A stretch of 64,000 nt of DNA from Selaginella tamariscina (Eukaryota; Streptophyta; Lycopodiopsida; Selaginellales; Selaginellaceae), in NCBI GenBank assembly GCA_003024785.1, contig PUQB01000677.1, forward strand, positions 1-64,000, given 5' to 3'. The translations under genes and the position numbers were made by a program. The notes beneath the pieces are model-generated. The model was not told the origin of the DNA. It ran no database searches and saw nothing but the letters and a program-made list of their open reading frames with translations. Below, in pieces: positions 45,228-58,036 of this stretch (its first letter is position 1; every line of letters starts with the position of its first letter).

Positions 45228-48200
45228 CACTCCCCGCCTTTGAAAATGTCAACGTCCTCATTGACGTCCAACTCCAAGACTAGATAATGTTAGAGAAAAC
45301 TAACCAAAACTAACATATCACTCTATAGCCAAAAGTTCACATAATTTCATTACCCCCTTGCATTACGCGAAACCAAGTACTTCAGAATCGTTGTTCACTA
45401 AGTCGTAAACCCAACTGCCAGAGGCACCACCTGTGACATGAAGTCACTTGGAGACCTTTTGCAGGTCTGCAAAGTCTGTCACCCGACGCACACAACACAA
45501 TGGTTAATTTCTTTACTTAACTAGAATTTATATTGGAGGCCTCTAGTTAGTGTTGCTGCCGGCCCCTTGGTTAACAAGAAATAAAGGCTTTGCTTTATTC
45601 CTTAATATCAAACGCTATTGACAACCCTGTCATCTTAGCACACAACAAGCACTTTGACGTCCATTTCAAGTTCTTAACCAATGCCTTCTCGTTTCTTTGA
45701 TTTCCCAATGGTTCCACATTTCCATATGTTACGATATTATAGCTTCACATTTCTGCATCCCTCGGTGTTTCTCATTACCCCTTTACATAAGGGTCTGCTA
45801 CTATATCTATCCCCATTAGTATATAGTTATGTCAGACTAGGTATGAGACTTTATTGGAATCAAGCTCTTTTCCGATACTAGAGTACTTCTCTCGAAACCC
45901 TATTCTTCGTAGACATGTCAATCTGGCCAGAGGCAATCACATAGGCGCATGGCTGTACACATCTATACAACAAGGTTATGCTAACTTGAAATTAGCCCAT
46001 CCACTTGATGTGTCATTGACATAACTTCATTCCCAATGAGAATTAAATTCAAGTCAAATTCTATTACCAAGTGTAATAACACTAATATTCACTTTTTCGC
46101 AACCGACTATGTACTCTTTCATAACACCGACCAGTTCAAGGATCAGATAAGCTAACATACCTTTCTTACAAACCAATGTGAAAACCAATAAATTCAATCC
46201 ATCTCTAGTGCCTCAATTGACAACCTTTAGATAACATGTCTCGTAATTGTCACTTTCATTGTACTCATTCCCCAAAGAGCACAGATGTTGTTCAATACTT
46301 CCTAACTCTTTATCTCACTAAGTTCAAAAATACCAATTTTCAAAACTTAGTTTCCGCAATAAGAGTCTCCCTAAACTCAAAATACTGCATGTTGCTGTAA
46401 CATTATATCTATTTCCAACTCTTAAACTGATTATGTAAATGTCTCTCAACACTATACCGAAGTATAGCATTTCCACCAATCCTAAATCCATAAACAATTG
46501 CAATTTCGATATTGATACTCTTGAACGGATATTGATCGTCTAACGTTCAAATCCTAAATTTACCAACTAGTTGTTACACTAACGGATATAACTTTACAAT
46601 CATATCAATTATCGAAATGCTACAACTATAATATAAATATGGTCTTAGTTTACATGAACTAAATTTCAGTTTTGAGATAGAAATAATATTGTTACAATAG
46701 TATTCCGAGGAACTGTTTAGAGACTAAGAGGAATCATGAACTAGTGTCTGGTTCATCTAATTAATTTAGTAAGATATCAACCTCCACCTAAATGTTATCA
46801 TAACATTGAAGTGTTAATGAACTTCATGTTTCAATCATACCTTATAATTCAATAAATCTCCCCAAACATGAATAAGATATCTAGTTCAGTACATCGAACT
46901 AAAATACACTATTCATTCTAGACACCTAGCCATTTACAATGTACCACATTGCCCCTCAAGCAATGTATTGAGAAATGCCTCATTTCTCAACTAACTTGAA
47001 AATATGTTTTAAGTCATAACATTAAGGTAGTGCCTTACCAAAGTGTCGAACTCAAGTTTGTTTGAGTCTTTCTATTATATGATTATGGCCACCTCATGTG
47101 ATCATAACCAAGTTTTCAATTGAGCCCTTCAAACTCAATATTGAAAAGATATCATATCATACTTTAATAAATCATTTATAACCAATCTTGAAAAGATTGT
47201 CATAAATACTTCCAAAATCTAAAATATAAATATCTCAACAGATGAGGTGATACGAAACCTCATGTTTTCATATCGGATTTGGACCACACGCTAGGAACCA
47301 TGAACTATGATAATCAAGAAGGGACATCATCTTCTTGAGCTAATCCCGCAACTCAAGGAACACCATCAAACCTTGAGATAGAACTAACAACTAACCCAAT
47401 GAATACAATTAAACCTTTGAGTCAAGAATGGTTCTATTTTTTGATATTCCAAAGAACTGAAGATACTTATTTTATAAGTTCTTTGAGTGCCCACATTTGC
47501 GACCATGATGCAAAATCAAGAAATCGTTTTTTTTGAATAATTGTATTGACTCTAAAATGAAATTGTTATTGAAAAACAATACCAACTTCTGATTCTCATT
47601 GAATACCGACTCTCTAAGGAGGTACATGCACTTAAACCTCCAATAGAAATCCGACTGTTATTGGTTCATTAGTAATTCTTAACATAAGTTATCAAACTTA
47701 ACAAGTTTCCTTACTTAGCTGATAAACAAAGTGGAGAATCCCAATTATGCTCTTCTTAACCAAGGAATCACCCTTGTTCGAGAGCTTATCCACACATTGC
47801 AAATAATGTTACAGATTCCCAAGATTAAAGAGTTAACAATGAAAATGCACAAGTGTGCGCCGAACGTTCTCACTATGCAAGTCCTTCATTATTCAGTAAA
47901 CTTGAAAATGTAAACGTATGTTTCCAACATTACTTTTATGATAGATCATGCCATCCATTGGATGCAACATTAAATCCGTCTACTGCCAAAATCTATTTTT
48001 ATCTCATTCTTATGATCCCACATGAGATAACATCATAATCAAGTTAGTCAAGCTAGCTAACTTTAATACAAAGTGCGCGCTTACAACCAACTAAGGTTTT
48101 AAGTTGTACTTTGTTCAAATTAGGTTAGTAAACTATTTCATCTAATGTTACTTGTAATTAACATCATCAAAATATTGTGAACATCAGATAATACTTTGAT

Positions 48201-48938
48201 TACATTGGATCTAAAAACCAACTGCTTAACATATTCATCATATGTTAATATCCGACAATCCGTTATATTACAAGTTCAACACCATAGTTTGATTTTGGAG
48301 TTACACTCTCGAAAACATGCATTATAATGAGAGCTTATTTTACACTTTATGTCAAAATGTAGTGTTTATTCTTATGTTTAAATATGCCCCTTCTCCCGAA
48401 GTCAAAGACACACATTTAACATAAGCCTTTCCCCATTTGAACACTATTGTCGAACCCGATATTGAATCTTGACCTAAGCCAAAACTCAATGGACACTGTT
48501 TATTTTTAAATCATGTGTTATCCCAAATTCAAACACCTTAATGAAAAAGGAAAAATTTTCAATAATATGTAAACTTAGCATATCACATTATTCACTTCAC
48601 AAGATTTAGTTTGTAAGCCAAACAAACTAACATGCTAGGTCTTGTAGAAGTATATGGCAATGTAACCTGAACATCCATAAGGTAAAATAACATGGCCTAC
48701 AATTTAGAAGTTGCCTTCTAAGTGCCACCTTCAACATTGGAGTCCATAACCCACATTCATTTATGGAGTAGGTGTACTTCTGAAGAGTTATATATCTCAG
48801 GACCATCTCTCCACGTAGAATTTAGACTTTAGCCGAAAGTGATAAAGTACTTCAAAAATTTAGAACTAACTAAACCCTGAAACACACTACAACTTTAGGC
48901 AGTCCTATTGACCGTAGAGAATAGGCTCCGGTACCAAT
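45228..48938 (-). other. Internal region of the LTR-A element, no coding capacity
   Basis: 3,711 bp with only short chance frames on both strands. No Gag, protease, RT or integrase motif is visible. Composition is uniform and AT-rich. Purine tract at 45,228-45,241; primer site at 48,924-48,938. Confidence 0.8.
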
Positions 48939-50556
48939 TGTTAGAGTTTTAACCCGAAGGGCCAACCATTCAACATCATCACCTGTGTGAGCAACACTAA
49001 GTCTTCCAAGATAACCCTAAGAGTCTGACTCAAGGCCCAATTAGGCAGAAGATTTAGAGTCCTACCCTAAGTCCCTTAAAATGACCATCCCCTGAACCCT
49101 AGAGGATAACCCGAGTAGACTTTTAGGATCCTGTCCCAGTAGACCTAAACAGGCTTGCCCTAACCCCACAAAGAAAATGTGTCTCACACATACCCCCGTG
49201 ACAGAGCCAAGGCATCGTCACTTACCCCTTGAGGAATCACCCTCATTCGGGAGTACAAACCCTTTTAGGGCAACAAGGGGTACCCTGAACCACGACTAAC
49301 CCCTAAGGGTTTGAGTGGCCAAGTCATACCCTAGACCTAGGGCTAATACTTAATGAGGACATGAGTGTGCGTTGTAGGCGAACACGAGTTGTTCTGCTAA
49401 GCAAACTCCCTAAGGCTAGGTTTGGATAACCCTAAGTACATGACTTCACGAAAAGGCTCATGCTAACAAGCTTAAGTTGTTCAACCCCTGGATTCCAAGG
49501 AGAACACTCCCCTAGCCAAGTGTGCCTAAGCACATCTAGTTACGAGACCTAATCTCCCTTGAGCAAATGCCTAAGGCTTAACACCCTAGTGCAAGCACAA
49601 GCATGTTTGTTTGCTAAGTATCCAACCCCTTGGCGACAAGCCCATGACACAACCCCAAAGGGCGTACCTCAAGTGTTGTATCGTGTGACCTACCCTAGTG
49701 TCACATCTTCATGTGACACTGCCTTCCACAATGTGGGCTATCATGCCATAGCCCTTAGATTCGAGAGTTGCACCAAGTGCCACAACCCTTAGGAACTAGG
49801 TAACGTGAACCTGTCAAACAAGATCTCACACCCACAGTTAACAAGGACACAATGTGCCTTGTTTGGCCGTGAGTGCTACACCTAGCTTGATGTGGAGGAG
49901 GAGGCTGGAGACAAACCTCTACCTCTGCCTCTTGGAACGTGCAATCCAACAAGACCTCCCAACATGGATTTGCCAACGCTAAGGATAAGCTACCTCGAAG
50001 GTGGGGCGTACCCCTATCATCTGAAATTAGGGCACACAATAGAGAGTTGTGCCTTGACGACACAAGCTAGAGCTTGCACCGGGAGAAGAGTAACGAGCTC
50101 AGTCATGAACCCAGAACCCTCACTCCTACATACTACCTTATTTATGTGACAGAGCCCCCCCCTCCCCCCCCCCTTGTTTTCATGTTTAATTAAGTGGGCT
50201 AGCACGGAATCTCATTCCCAAAGGGAATATACTTGGTGAGTTATCCATCGACCCTTAAACCCTAACTTGTCAAACCTAAGGGTATTTCTAAACATATCCG
50301 ACATGTTGAACTCACCGAAATTAACCATTAATCCAACTGGGACACGAAAAACTAGGGTAAGAGTTTTCTAGAAGGTAAGTTCTAGCTTTGCCTAGAGTTT
50401 CCTACAAATACCTAATAACACCTAGCCGGACCATCACCAGATACCAAGTGCACTAAACGAGCATGTTTCCTTACATCTAGAACTTATCAACATAGTACAG
50501 TAAGTAACAACAGTCAACGTCCAAAGTAAAAGGGAGTCATGGTAAAAACTATGACA
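48939..50556 (-). repeat. LTR-A element, right LTR (5' LTR)
   Basis: 1,618 bp, TGTTAGAG ... CTATGACA. It differs from the left LTR by a few short deletions and scattered substitutions, so the insertion is not very recent. Confidence 0.9.
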
Positions 50557-50561
50557 CAAGC

Positions 50562-51394
50562 AACCCTAGGTCATATCATGATTAGGGACCGTCTCAATTA
50601 GCCCTTTGCCTTGTTGGCTTAAGGGGAAAGGGAAAGGTTGTGACACTTTGTCACAAACTTTTTCATTTTCTACAATTACTAACATTAACAATTACAAATT
50701 AAACAATATTTTCATGTCCAACATCTTTAATAATTGGCTTTAATTATTCATACAATTGTTTGCCACTTTTCGTATAACTTGAAGCATTAATAAACTTTAA
50801 AAAGATACATCTATGAATGATTAGAAAAATAAAATTAATAATCACATTGCCATCCATAAAATATAATCGTGCAATTATACTTTTTTCATTCTTCTCTCAA
50901 AGGCTATATCTTTTTATATGCAAATTGTTATAATTATTATTTAAATGTTCCACATGTAGAGTCACAACTAAAGTATATAACCAAGGCCATCTTTTACAAC
51001 AACAGTTACAAAGTCATACCATAACAGTGAACAAACAATGTTGAATGGCAAAGCATTAGCATACACAAGTTTATGTAGAGCAACATCTATTGCTGTATAG
51101 CGCTCATTCTAAAAGGAGCTTAAAGAGTAAATTACACACGAATGCCCCAATGCCCTAAACCCTAAACCTCATGGAGTTAGACACAAGTTCACATAGTTGA
51201 ATATGTGTGTTTAAAATTTTAATGTTTGCTTCCATGATTATTGAATAATACTTTCATTTAATTATATGAAGCTCTCCATTTTTCTCTTATTGGCATTCAA
51301 ACCTTGGTTTAATTTTATTTTTTTTAATTTGTAAAGAAATGAAACTTTTTTGGTATCTTTAAAAGATTATTTAACAATTTGAAGCAAGTTGTGA
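50562..51394 (-). pseudogene. Older hAT relic, right copy, second part
   Basis: Reverse complement of about 10,300-11,145. The DUF659-like coding text of the left copy is recognisable but even more broken. Confidence 0.5.
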
Positions 51395-51610
51395 TCATGG
51401 AGAGCCATGTGTAATTGTTTTTCACACATATGAATTTAAATAATTTTTTAACTTAGTTTAAGCTTTTGCATTTGCCGTAGAATTTTGTACATGACTATAT
51501 GCATTGAGAAGTCATGACTCAATAACGCAACTATGTACTCTTTCTACAACGGAGATGTTTTTACATGATTCCATAAGTACAATTGATCCATATTGGATTG
51601 TTTGTATTTC
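51395..51610 (-). pseudogene. PPR relic fragment, right copy
   Basis: Reverse complement of 8,270-8,490 (text equivalent to VERVHSCAIES and the NNYTWLSMITT block). The downstream PPR units of the left copy are missing here. Confidence 0.5.
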
Positions 51611-52744
51611 TTTATGTTTGTACATGTGCATACATTATAATATTACACAATTATTATTTATCTTAAATAAATATAATTATATCCTAAGATTTCTTTAAGA
51701 TGTTTATACTCAAAACCAATCATGTTTCTTCTCAAAAATCACACCAATTGTGAGGATTCACTAGTTATAATCACTACCTACAATGTGTGTAAGGTTGAAA
51801 GGAATTATTATTACCTTATACACTTAAATGTACGAGCACATTGTTAACTTGTGAGCTACACGGCTTATGTAGAACTTACTCTTGTAAAACTGCTTTTGGT
51901 AAACAAGCTCTCCAATAGCCCATGTTGTTGTTGCTTATGGCTAGGATGTCGTGGTTCTCCCATACCTTGGCTAGCATCACTCGTATCTCTGAGCTCCTAT
52001 GTCCTGCCTAGAATCTTAGGATAGTCCTGCACATAAGAAACATTCACACACACACACACACGAGAATACATATCTAGGACATAAATATGTGTGTAAGTAT
52101 ACACAGTTTTTTTGTGTGTGGTATGTAGACAACATGCTTATATAAAGCATATGCATATCTAATGTGTATGTTTGTGTGTGTGTGTGTGTGTGTTAACTCA
52201 ATATATAGATATGTCTGTATGCACATAACACACACACACATTGACACATGCATATTATATAAAAGAGTTCGGCCTCTCCATTTTCTGTATATATTTGCAT
52301 TCACAAATATCTATTGAAGGAAAACTCATGGATATGTATGTGCGTGTATATATAGATAGACTTACATGCTCACACAGCATTTACGAACATGTGGATACAT
52401 ATATATACACATGGACAATACATGCATCTCCATATTCTCTTTATACATAGTTATACCCTCACAGATAACTAGTATACACATGCATGTAACGTGCAGATGT
52501 ACACATGTTCTATCTATACACATATTTCCATGAGAGAGAGAGAATTACTTTATCTCTATGTAAGGAGTTACAGAGATAAAGAGAGAACATACACACATGC
52601 ATCCATCCCATTGTCAATATAGAACAAATATTATAAGCTCGCTTAGAGCAACTTGATTGATGATCAAAATGCATAGCATTTTATACATGCACCATATATA
52701 AGTTATGTATCTGCAGTACACACACGCGCTCTGTTTTTCACGTC
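51611..52744. other. Microsatellite-rich spacer, right copy
   Basis: Inverted counterpart of 3,020-4,262. Contains the unoccupied hAT target near 51,618-51,640. No gene seen. Confidence 0.6.
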
Positions 52745-53329
52745 ATTCCCACCATGTGGAAGTGCAAAAGGCTGCAATACTTGCCATGCCTCACATCGTG
52801 ACACGTCACAAAGAAGTGGTCTGCCTAGTTCTAGTATGGATACTCAGCTATACGTACTCTTGTACTATCCCTTGCATCCTCTCGTAGATTATTCCATGCA
52901 GAATATCCATTTACACATGTACATAACACACAATATCACAGAATATATACACGGAAAGAGAGAGAGAACAATATGCTAAACTAAAGTATGGTTTCTTTGT
53001 AATATGCAGTTCTGAACAACAGTGATGATATGTGTATGTATACATCTCATATACAAATACATGGACATGTATAGGTAGTTTTTGACGCAAAAATTATCAA
53101 AACAATGCTAATTTCTTATCTATTATGTCTGTGTATGCATATGCCTCGTGCGTCTCTAACACACACACAAGCATGTACCTTGCCTCTCATTTTGTGACAA
53201 GAGATGGGAATGAAGAAGAGATGAGCCTTGCTGGGGTTCCTGGTGACGAACTTCCCCGTTAGCTTTGATAGTACGTGTTGGGATCTCCATCCGGGTATAT
53301 AAACACCTTAAACTTCTTCTCCATCTGTT
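52745..53329 (-). pseudogene. Exostosin-like (GT47) glycosyltransferase fragment, right copy
   Basis: The better preserved copy. Block 1 (53,190-53,329) follows an ACAG acceptor and reads MEKKFKVFIYPDGDPNTYYQ. After one frameshift it reads LTGKFVTRNPSKAHLFFIPI and SCHKMRGK, ending at a GTACAT donor. Block 2 (52,745-52,905) reads YERMQGIVQEYV and, in another frame, ADHFFVTCHDV. Both match the conserved N-terminal half of plant GT47 exostosin domains. The shared frameshift after TYYQ in both copies means the gene was already dead before the duplication, or that a small intron or sequence error is involved. Confidence 0.7.
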
Positions 53330-53649
53330 AATGTATAATGTATATGAAACCCATCAAAAAGGAACATATGTAGAAAATGCATATGTGTGCTCATTAGGTG
53401 TGCACTACAAAGTTTAGATCCTGTGGTGTGTGTCTCTCCACTAGAACACGGATAAGTGCATGTATGTCCATATTATAGATACGTGGAGAAGGGGGAAGCC
53501 TAAGTGTACATGTTCAGTTCCTTTTAAAGATCTCGTAAGAGTGGAATACAGATGTAGCATCAAAATCAAACCTCTCTTTCTCAGTTAAGTCTTTATGTGT
53601 CTCCAGTTATTCGTTCTCCAATACATCAGAATTCACTTGTTTGTCTTGC

Positions 53650-53879
53650 CCTTGGGTTCTTCATCTAGAATAGGTATTAAATTTATACCATCTGTCTGTG
53701 TTCTTCGCATGTTCCTATTTGAAAATCATGGTGGATGGAGGCCACAATGGAGCCTTACCTCACTGCTCGTGCTCTCTCCAATGCTGGTTGCCACCCAATC
53801 CTACGGCAGAGAGTTTTCGTAACCCTACCCTTACTTTAGTACGTACGTACGCGTATGGATCACCCAAACCTATTTCATA
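53650..53879 (+). other. Conserved segment, unidentified (right copy)
   Basis: Inverted counterpart of 1,925-2,160, open in two frames (EPYLTARALSNAGCHPILRQ in one). The 3' target duplication of the LINE, ACCTATTTCATA, is at 53,868-53,879. Confidence 0.25.
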
Positions 53880-54000
53880 ACAGTAAGAGATTTAAAACAG
53901 CGAAAATGACAAACCTATTTCATAACAGTAAGAGATTTAAAACAGCGAAAATGACAAACCTATTTCATAACAGTAATTGATTTAAACCAGCGAAAACAAG
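53880..54000 (-). repeat. Tandem 45-bp repeat at the LINE 3' end
   Basis: Two to three units of AACAGTAAGAGATTTAAAAC / AGCGAAAATGACAA / ACCTATTTCAT. The target-site sequence itself is part of each unit. Confidence 0.8.
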
Positions 54001-55046
54001 TACATAGCTAATACTCTGAAGTCACCCCTGCCCCTTGGACCTCGTTTAAATACCTCCATTTTCTATGCTTCAGATATCATTTGTGCCGGGATACTGTCAC
54101 ATGGTGGAAGCTGAAAAGATCAACAATAGAGAGATGGTGGTGGTTGTCAGAACCAAGTAATCGAGGAACCATATTCCGTAATCTGCCAAAAGTTGCAGTA
54201 CTTAACCAAGTGGTGCAGAACTGTTGTCGTATTTCTTCTCGGCCTCCTAGCAAATGCCTCCATCTACTAGAAAGATAAGAAATTAGATCCGTCCAAAGGG
54301 CAGTTATCAACCCCTCCCTGGACGGCACACCATGTCTGTGCTTCACATTATTCCGATGCACCCACAAGTGATATATAGTTGTAATACGTAAAAGTAACCA
54401 TACTTCCAAGGGCATCGGCTGTATGGTCGAAGAAACTTGTACTTGCACTTAAGAAATGGTAGACGGAAGCGCAATTATCCAAGTAGATGTTGGCGTTTCC
54501 CGTGGAGAATTGCACCCATACTTAACCACTGACCAAGTTAGGATAGCTTCATGATAGCCTAACAACTTAACAATTCTAATAGTAGACCGCCAAATAGATA
54601 CCGAAAATGGGCATTCCCAAAACCGGTGAAGTTCTGTTTCTACAATGGGATCCGCACACAAGGGACAGGAAAGAGGGATAGGCTTTACAATGGCGCCAAC
54701 TGGAACACTGTCCTGAAGTAAAAGCCAGCTAAAGAACTTTTGCTTCGCAATAAGTTTTGATTGCCATATTTTCTGGGTAATGGAAAGGGCTTGTTACCGA
54801 GTAAAACCTTGTAAAGCCATACGGGTGACAACCTTTGTGTCAGGTGTACCTAAGCGTATGGAATCCCGTCCTATTTTAGGAGTGTATTCAAAAAAGCTCT
54901 TCTCAAAAAGAAACCATTGCGTTTCCCCTGGATCCCACGGTAGATCCCGTAACGGACGAGAATGAAACCACCATAAGGAAACGAAATCTCCTGGTGAAAT
55001 AGAGGGATCTACTGTTGCGGTTTTCCTGCCTTGCAGAATTACACGC
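53880..55046 (-). mobile_element. 5'-truncated LINE (non-LTR retrotransposon)
   Basis: Flanked by a perfect 12-bp target duplication ACCTATTTCATA (53,868-53,879 and 55,047-55,058); the left duplicate has the single unoccupied copy at 1,922-1,940. The minus strand encodes the C-terminal part of a LINE ORF2. This includes LIAKQKFFSWLLLQDSVPVG and a zf-RVT zinc-binding motif, CPLCADPIVETELHRFWECP (54,600-54,780). Downstream is VWLLLRITTIYHLWVHRNNV (about 54,350-54,410). The 3' end (left side) has no poly-A but a tandem repeat of about 45 bp. The reverse transcriptase domain is missing through 5' truncation. Confidence 0.85.
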
Positions 55047-55229
55047 ACCTATTTCATACACGCACCAACTGTGTATCCCAGTGGCACCAAGTAACTTAGT
55101 TTACACACACACATAGAGAGACGAAGATATAAGTGTGCAATAACTTATAGAATACCCAAACACGATATTAATAAGATTAAATGCTTTTCAACCTAAATAA
55201 AACGTGAAACTTACAATATAAGAAAATTA

Positions 55230-55640
55230 ATTGTCTTCTACACAACCGTAGGTATACTCGTTAGTGGTTTGCATCACAACACAGTACTCTTCGGTATAAT
55301 CGTTTTCATATGTTTCCACCTACGTTCCCTCTGTTAAACATTCATATTCCACTCTCTTCAACTGGTTTATCATTTCTTATGAATCTTCGCAATTCTGAAA
55401 GCAATGTATCGGAATGCACCAAAACTGTTCTTTAGTGACGTAGTATTTCACCACGTACAACCTTTTATCGAGCTTGTACAAGTAATCATATTTGACTATT
55501 TCCGTACACATATTCATCATTCTCGTCCAAAACAATGTATTCCACTCCATCGTTCTCATTTAAATAACATGTTCTACTTCATCGTTATCATATAAAACAA
55601 TATGTTCCAGTTCATCTGCATATATTACTTGCTCTTCATA
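55230..55640 (-). pseudogene. Acidic repeat-containing coding relic, right copy
   Basis: Reads ELEHIVLYDNDEVEHVI, then out of frame EYIVLDENDEYVYGNSQI-like text and LDKRLYVVKYYVTKEQFWCI. Downstream are RVEYECLTEGT and NDYTEEYCVVMQTTNEYTYG. Inverted counterpart of 1,297-1,740. One frameshift and scattered stops. Confidence 0.4.
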
Positions 55641-55799
55641 CTTTCTCTTACTCCCTACCATTATAACCCTAAAAGAATCCTAATGAATCCTCCATATTAT
55701 ATGCGAACTAACCTTTACCTTTACCTTTACCTTTACCTAGTATTAAAAATTAGGGTTCTTGTTTGGGTAGACGTTGGAAGACGTGAGCAAGGGGAAAAA

Positions 55800-56237
55800 G
55801 GATTGCGACGACGGATATATCGCAAGGAATTACACTACTGTTGAGGATCCAAACAAATAAGCCCGTCGTGAGGAGCTCCTCCACATCAATACATATCTCC
55901 AGGTCGAGTGGGTCTTGGTACCACCAGTCCGTAATGTCTCAAAACTTCAATCAATTTACTAAAATGCGCACACATACAGTTTCAAAAGCTGCTTAAGCTT
56001 ATCTCCAAGAGCATGAGGCCGTTTGCGTACGAAATCCAGGCCTTGCCGTCTGGTGGAGTGGTTGCGGTTCTGTTGCCTTCCTATCTGCTAAATGTTACTC
56101 TCGGGTACTACTGCAAGGCCAACATTGTCACCATGTGGCATTACCAGGACTACCCTGTCATGGGAGTACAACGTCTACGTCTTGTGGATGGGTCTGTTTT
56201 CAACTTCTGCCTGGGAGCTAACCCTCATGATGTTTGA
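55800..56237 (+). pseudogene. Unidentified gene fragment, two exon-like blocks (right copy)
   Basis: Block 1 (about 55,815-55,902) reads YIARNYTTVEDPNK, stop, ARREELLHINTYLQ. Block 2 (about 55,990-56,237) reads LLKLISKSMRPFAYEIQALP onwards to FCLGANPHDV and a TGA. Inverted counterpart of 740-1,160. The frame of block 2 is intact in both copies. Family not recognised. Confidence 0.45.
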
Positions 56238-56349
56238 TAGGTACACATACGCACTGACTTTTTGTGTTTTATAGGTACACAGGAATGAAAATCATTGAGG
56301 AGCGTGCACAAAAAATGTAATTAATTATGTTGATGAGTTATTACTAACT

Positions 56350-57155
56350 CTTTTTGTGAAGCCAAGTTATACCTTAGACTTAGGGTTAATATTTAGTTGT
56401 AACATGAGGTTATGATAATAAAGCCCCTAAAGATAGGTTTGGACATTGATCACATAAGTGCCTCACAACAAAGTTTCTACTAACGAGCTTAGGTTGTTCG
56501 ATCCTTGAATATGTTCACACGTCTTTAAGAAGAACATCCATATTCAAGAGTGCCAATTAGTGCACTCATTTATGAAACATAACTTTCCTTGAGCAAATGT
56601 CCAAGGCTTAACACTTTAATATGAGCATAAGCATGCATACTTGTCATGATATTCAACACTTCAACATTAATTAATCCCTTGGATGCAGCTTACTCAGACA
56701 TAATAATGTAGATTTGCCGACATTAAAGGTTGTTTTACCCTTAAGGTATGACATACCCTTACATGTTGAAAGTTAAGACGGCACAATAGGAGTTCTTATT
56801 TATGTAAACCCTATTTGTATAAGTGGATCCAATATTTAGTGAGTTTAACTTTAACCTAACCTTAAACCTAGAACAAGGCAACCCTATGGGTGTTCCTAAC
56901 TCTATTAGACATGCCAACTCACTAGAACTAATCAAAAATAGATCTAACCAAGACATGTAAAATAAGGGGAGAGTTTTTTAAATGTCAAGTTTTATCTTTG
57001 TCCATAGTTTCTTATAAATACCTAACAACACCATCATTAAATATTTAAGTGCACTAATCAGGCATGTCTTTTACAACATCTAGGGGCAATTGACATAGTA
57101 CAATAGGTAATAATAAATAACTTTCAAAGTAAAGAGTGGTTGTAGTAAAAATTAT
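56350..57155. repeat. LTR-B, right copy
   Basis: Begins immediately after the second inversion junction with TTTTTGTGAAGCCAAGTTAT; collinear with 17,655-18,170 and 31,350-31,705. An internal deletion near 56,792 removes the region where the 13.1-kb element sits in the left copy. Confidence 0.65.
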
Positions 57156-57570
57156 AAGAATGTGTTTATTTTTATTGCATAGAGAAACTAGAGTATCTTT
57201 GACATAATTTAGTAAAAAAGAAGAATGTGTATAAGTTTGAGAATATGAACAAGCTTGTATATTGTTACATCAACATGAGAGTTATGAAAATCATATAAGA
57301 AAAAGGTATGTAGCTTATGGAAATTAATATTAACAATATTAATTTAGAAGCATAATGGTAAAAGACTATTAAAGATATAAGATAAATAAAAAGAGTTTGA
57401 GGAGTTATTAAACTCCATGTAAGAAGAAAAATGAAATTGTGTTTAGATTTAAAACTAGTTTAAATTGTGTATTTTTATTTGAGCCAAGTTTGAATTTGCA
57501 TATAAATTGTTTATTTAGGTGATGTTTTGATCAACATTTGTAAATTGTAACATGTTTGTTTGTAACCTTT

Positions 57571-58025
57571 TGTCAAGCCACGATCCAATAGTAAAGAGGT
57601 TTGACTTAGGAGCAGGATAAGGACTAGGAACAAGACAGGAGCAGGACAGGAACTAGGAAGACAAGGAGAGAATAGGAAGCAAGGATTAAGACAAGACAAA
57701 GACAAGATTGATCGTAGAAAGACTGGTGTTGATAGTAACTGATTGTACAACAATTAAGTCGGAGCTTTTATACTCACAACTCTAAGAGCTAATTTGGTCA
57801 TGAGTCTAATTTAGTCATGAGCTAAAAATGGTGACTCTTATCCTATAGGTATATCCTGTAGCATATCTTGTAGGCATATCCTGTAGGTATATCCTGTACG
57901 TATATCTTGTAGGCATATCCTATAGGTATATCCTGTAGGCATATCCTGTGAGCATATCTCGTATCCTGTATCCTATATCCTGTATCCTGTATTTGGTATC
58001 CTGCATCCTGTATCGGGTCGTGACA
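57571..58025 (-). repeat. Gypsy 2 left LTR (3' LTR) with short tandem repeats
   Basis: 455 bp. Its last third is an array of TATCCTGTAGGTA / TATCCTGTAGGCA units of about 10-11 bp. Copy number differs from the right LTR. Confidence 0.9.
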
Positions 58026-58036
58026 GCACCTCCTCC

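Larger units (their letters stand above)
43542..50556 (-). mobile_element. 7.0-kb non-autonomous LTR retrotransposon (LTR-A family)
   Basis: Two 1.6-1.7 kb LTRs in direct orientation are flanked by a perfect 5-bp duplication CAAGC (43,537-43,541 and 50,557-50,561). A primer-binding site matching initiator-Met tRNA type (TTGGTACCGGAGCC on the minus strand, 48,924-48,938) abuts the right LTR. A purine tract (AAAGGCGGGGAGTG, minus strand) abuts the left LTR, so the element reads right to left. The 3.7-kb interior has no gag-pol, as in LARD-type elements that rely on enzymes from relatives. The left duplicate shows the unoccupied region near 11,145. Confidence 0.9.
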
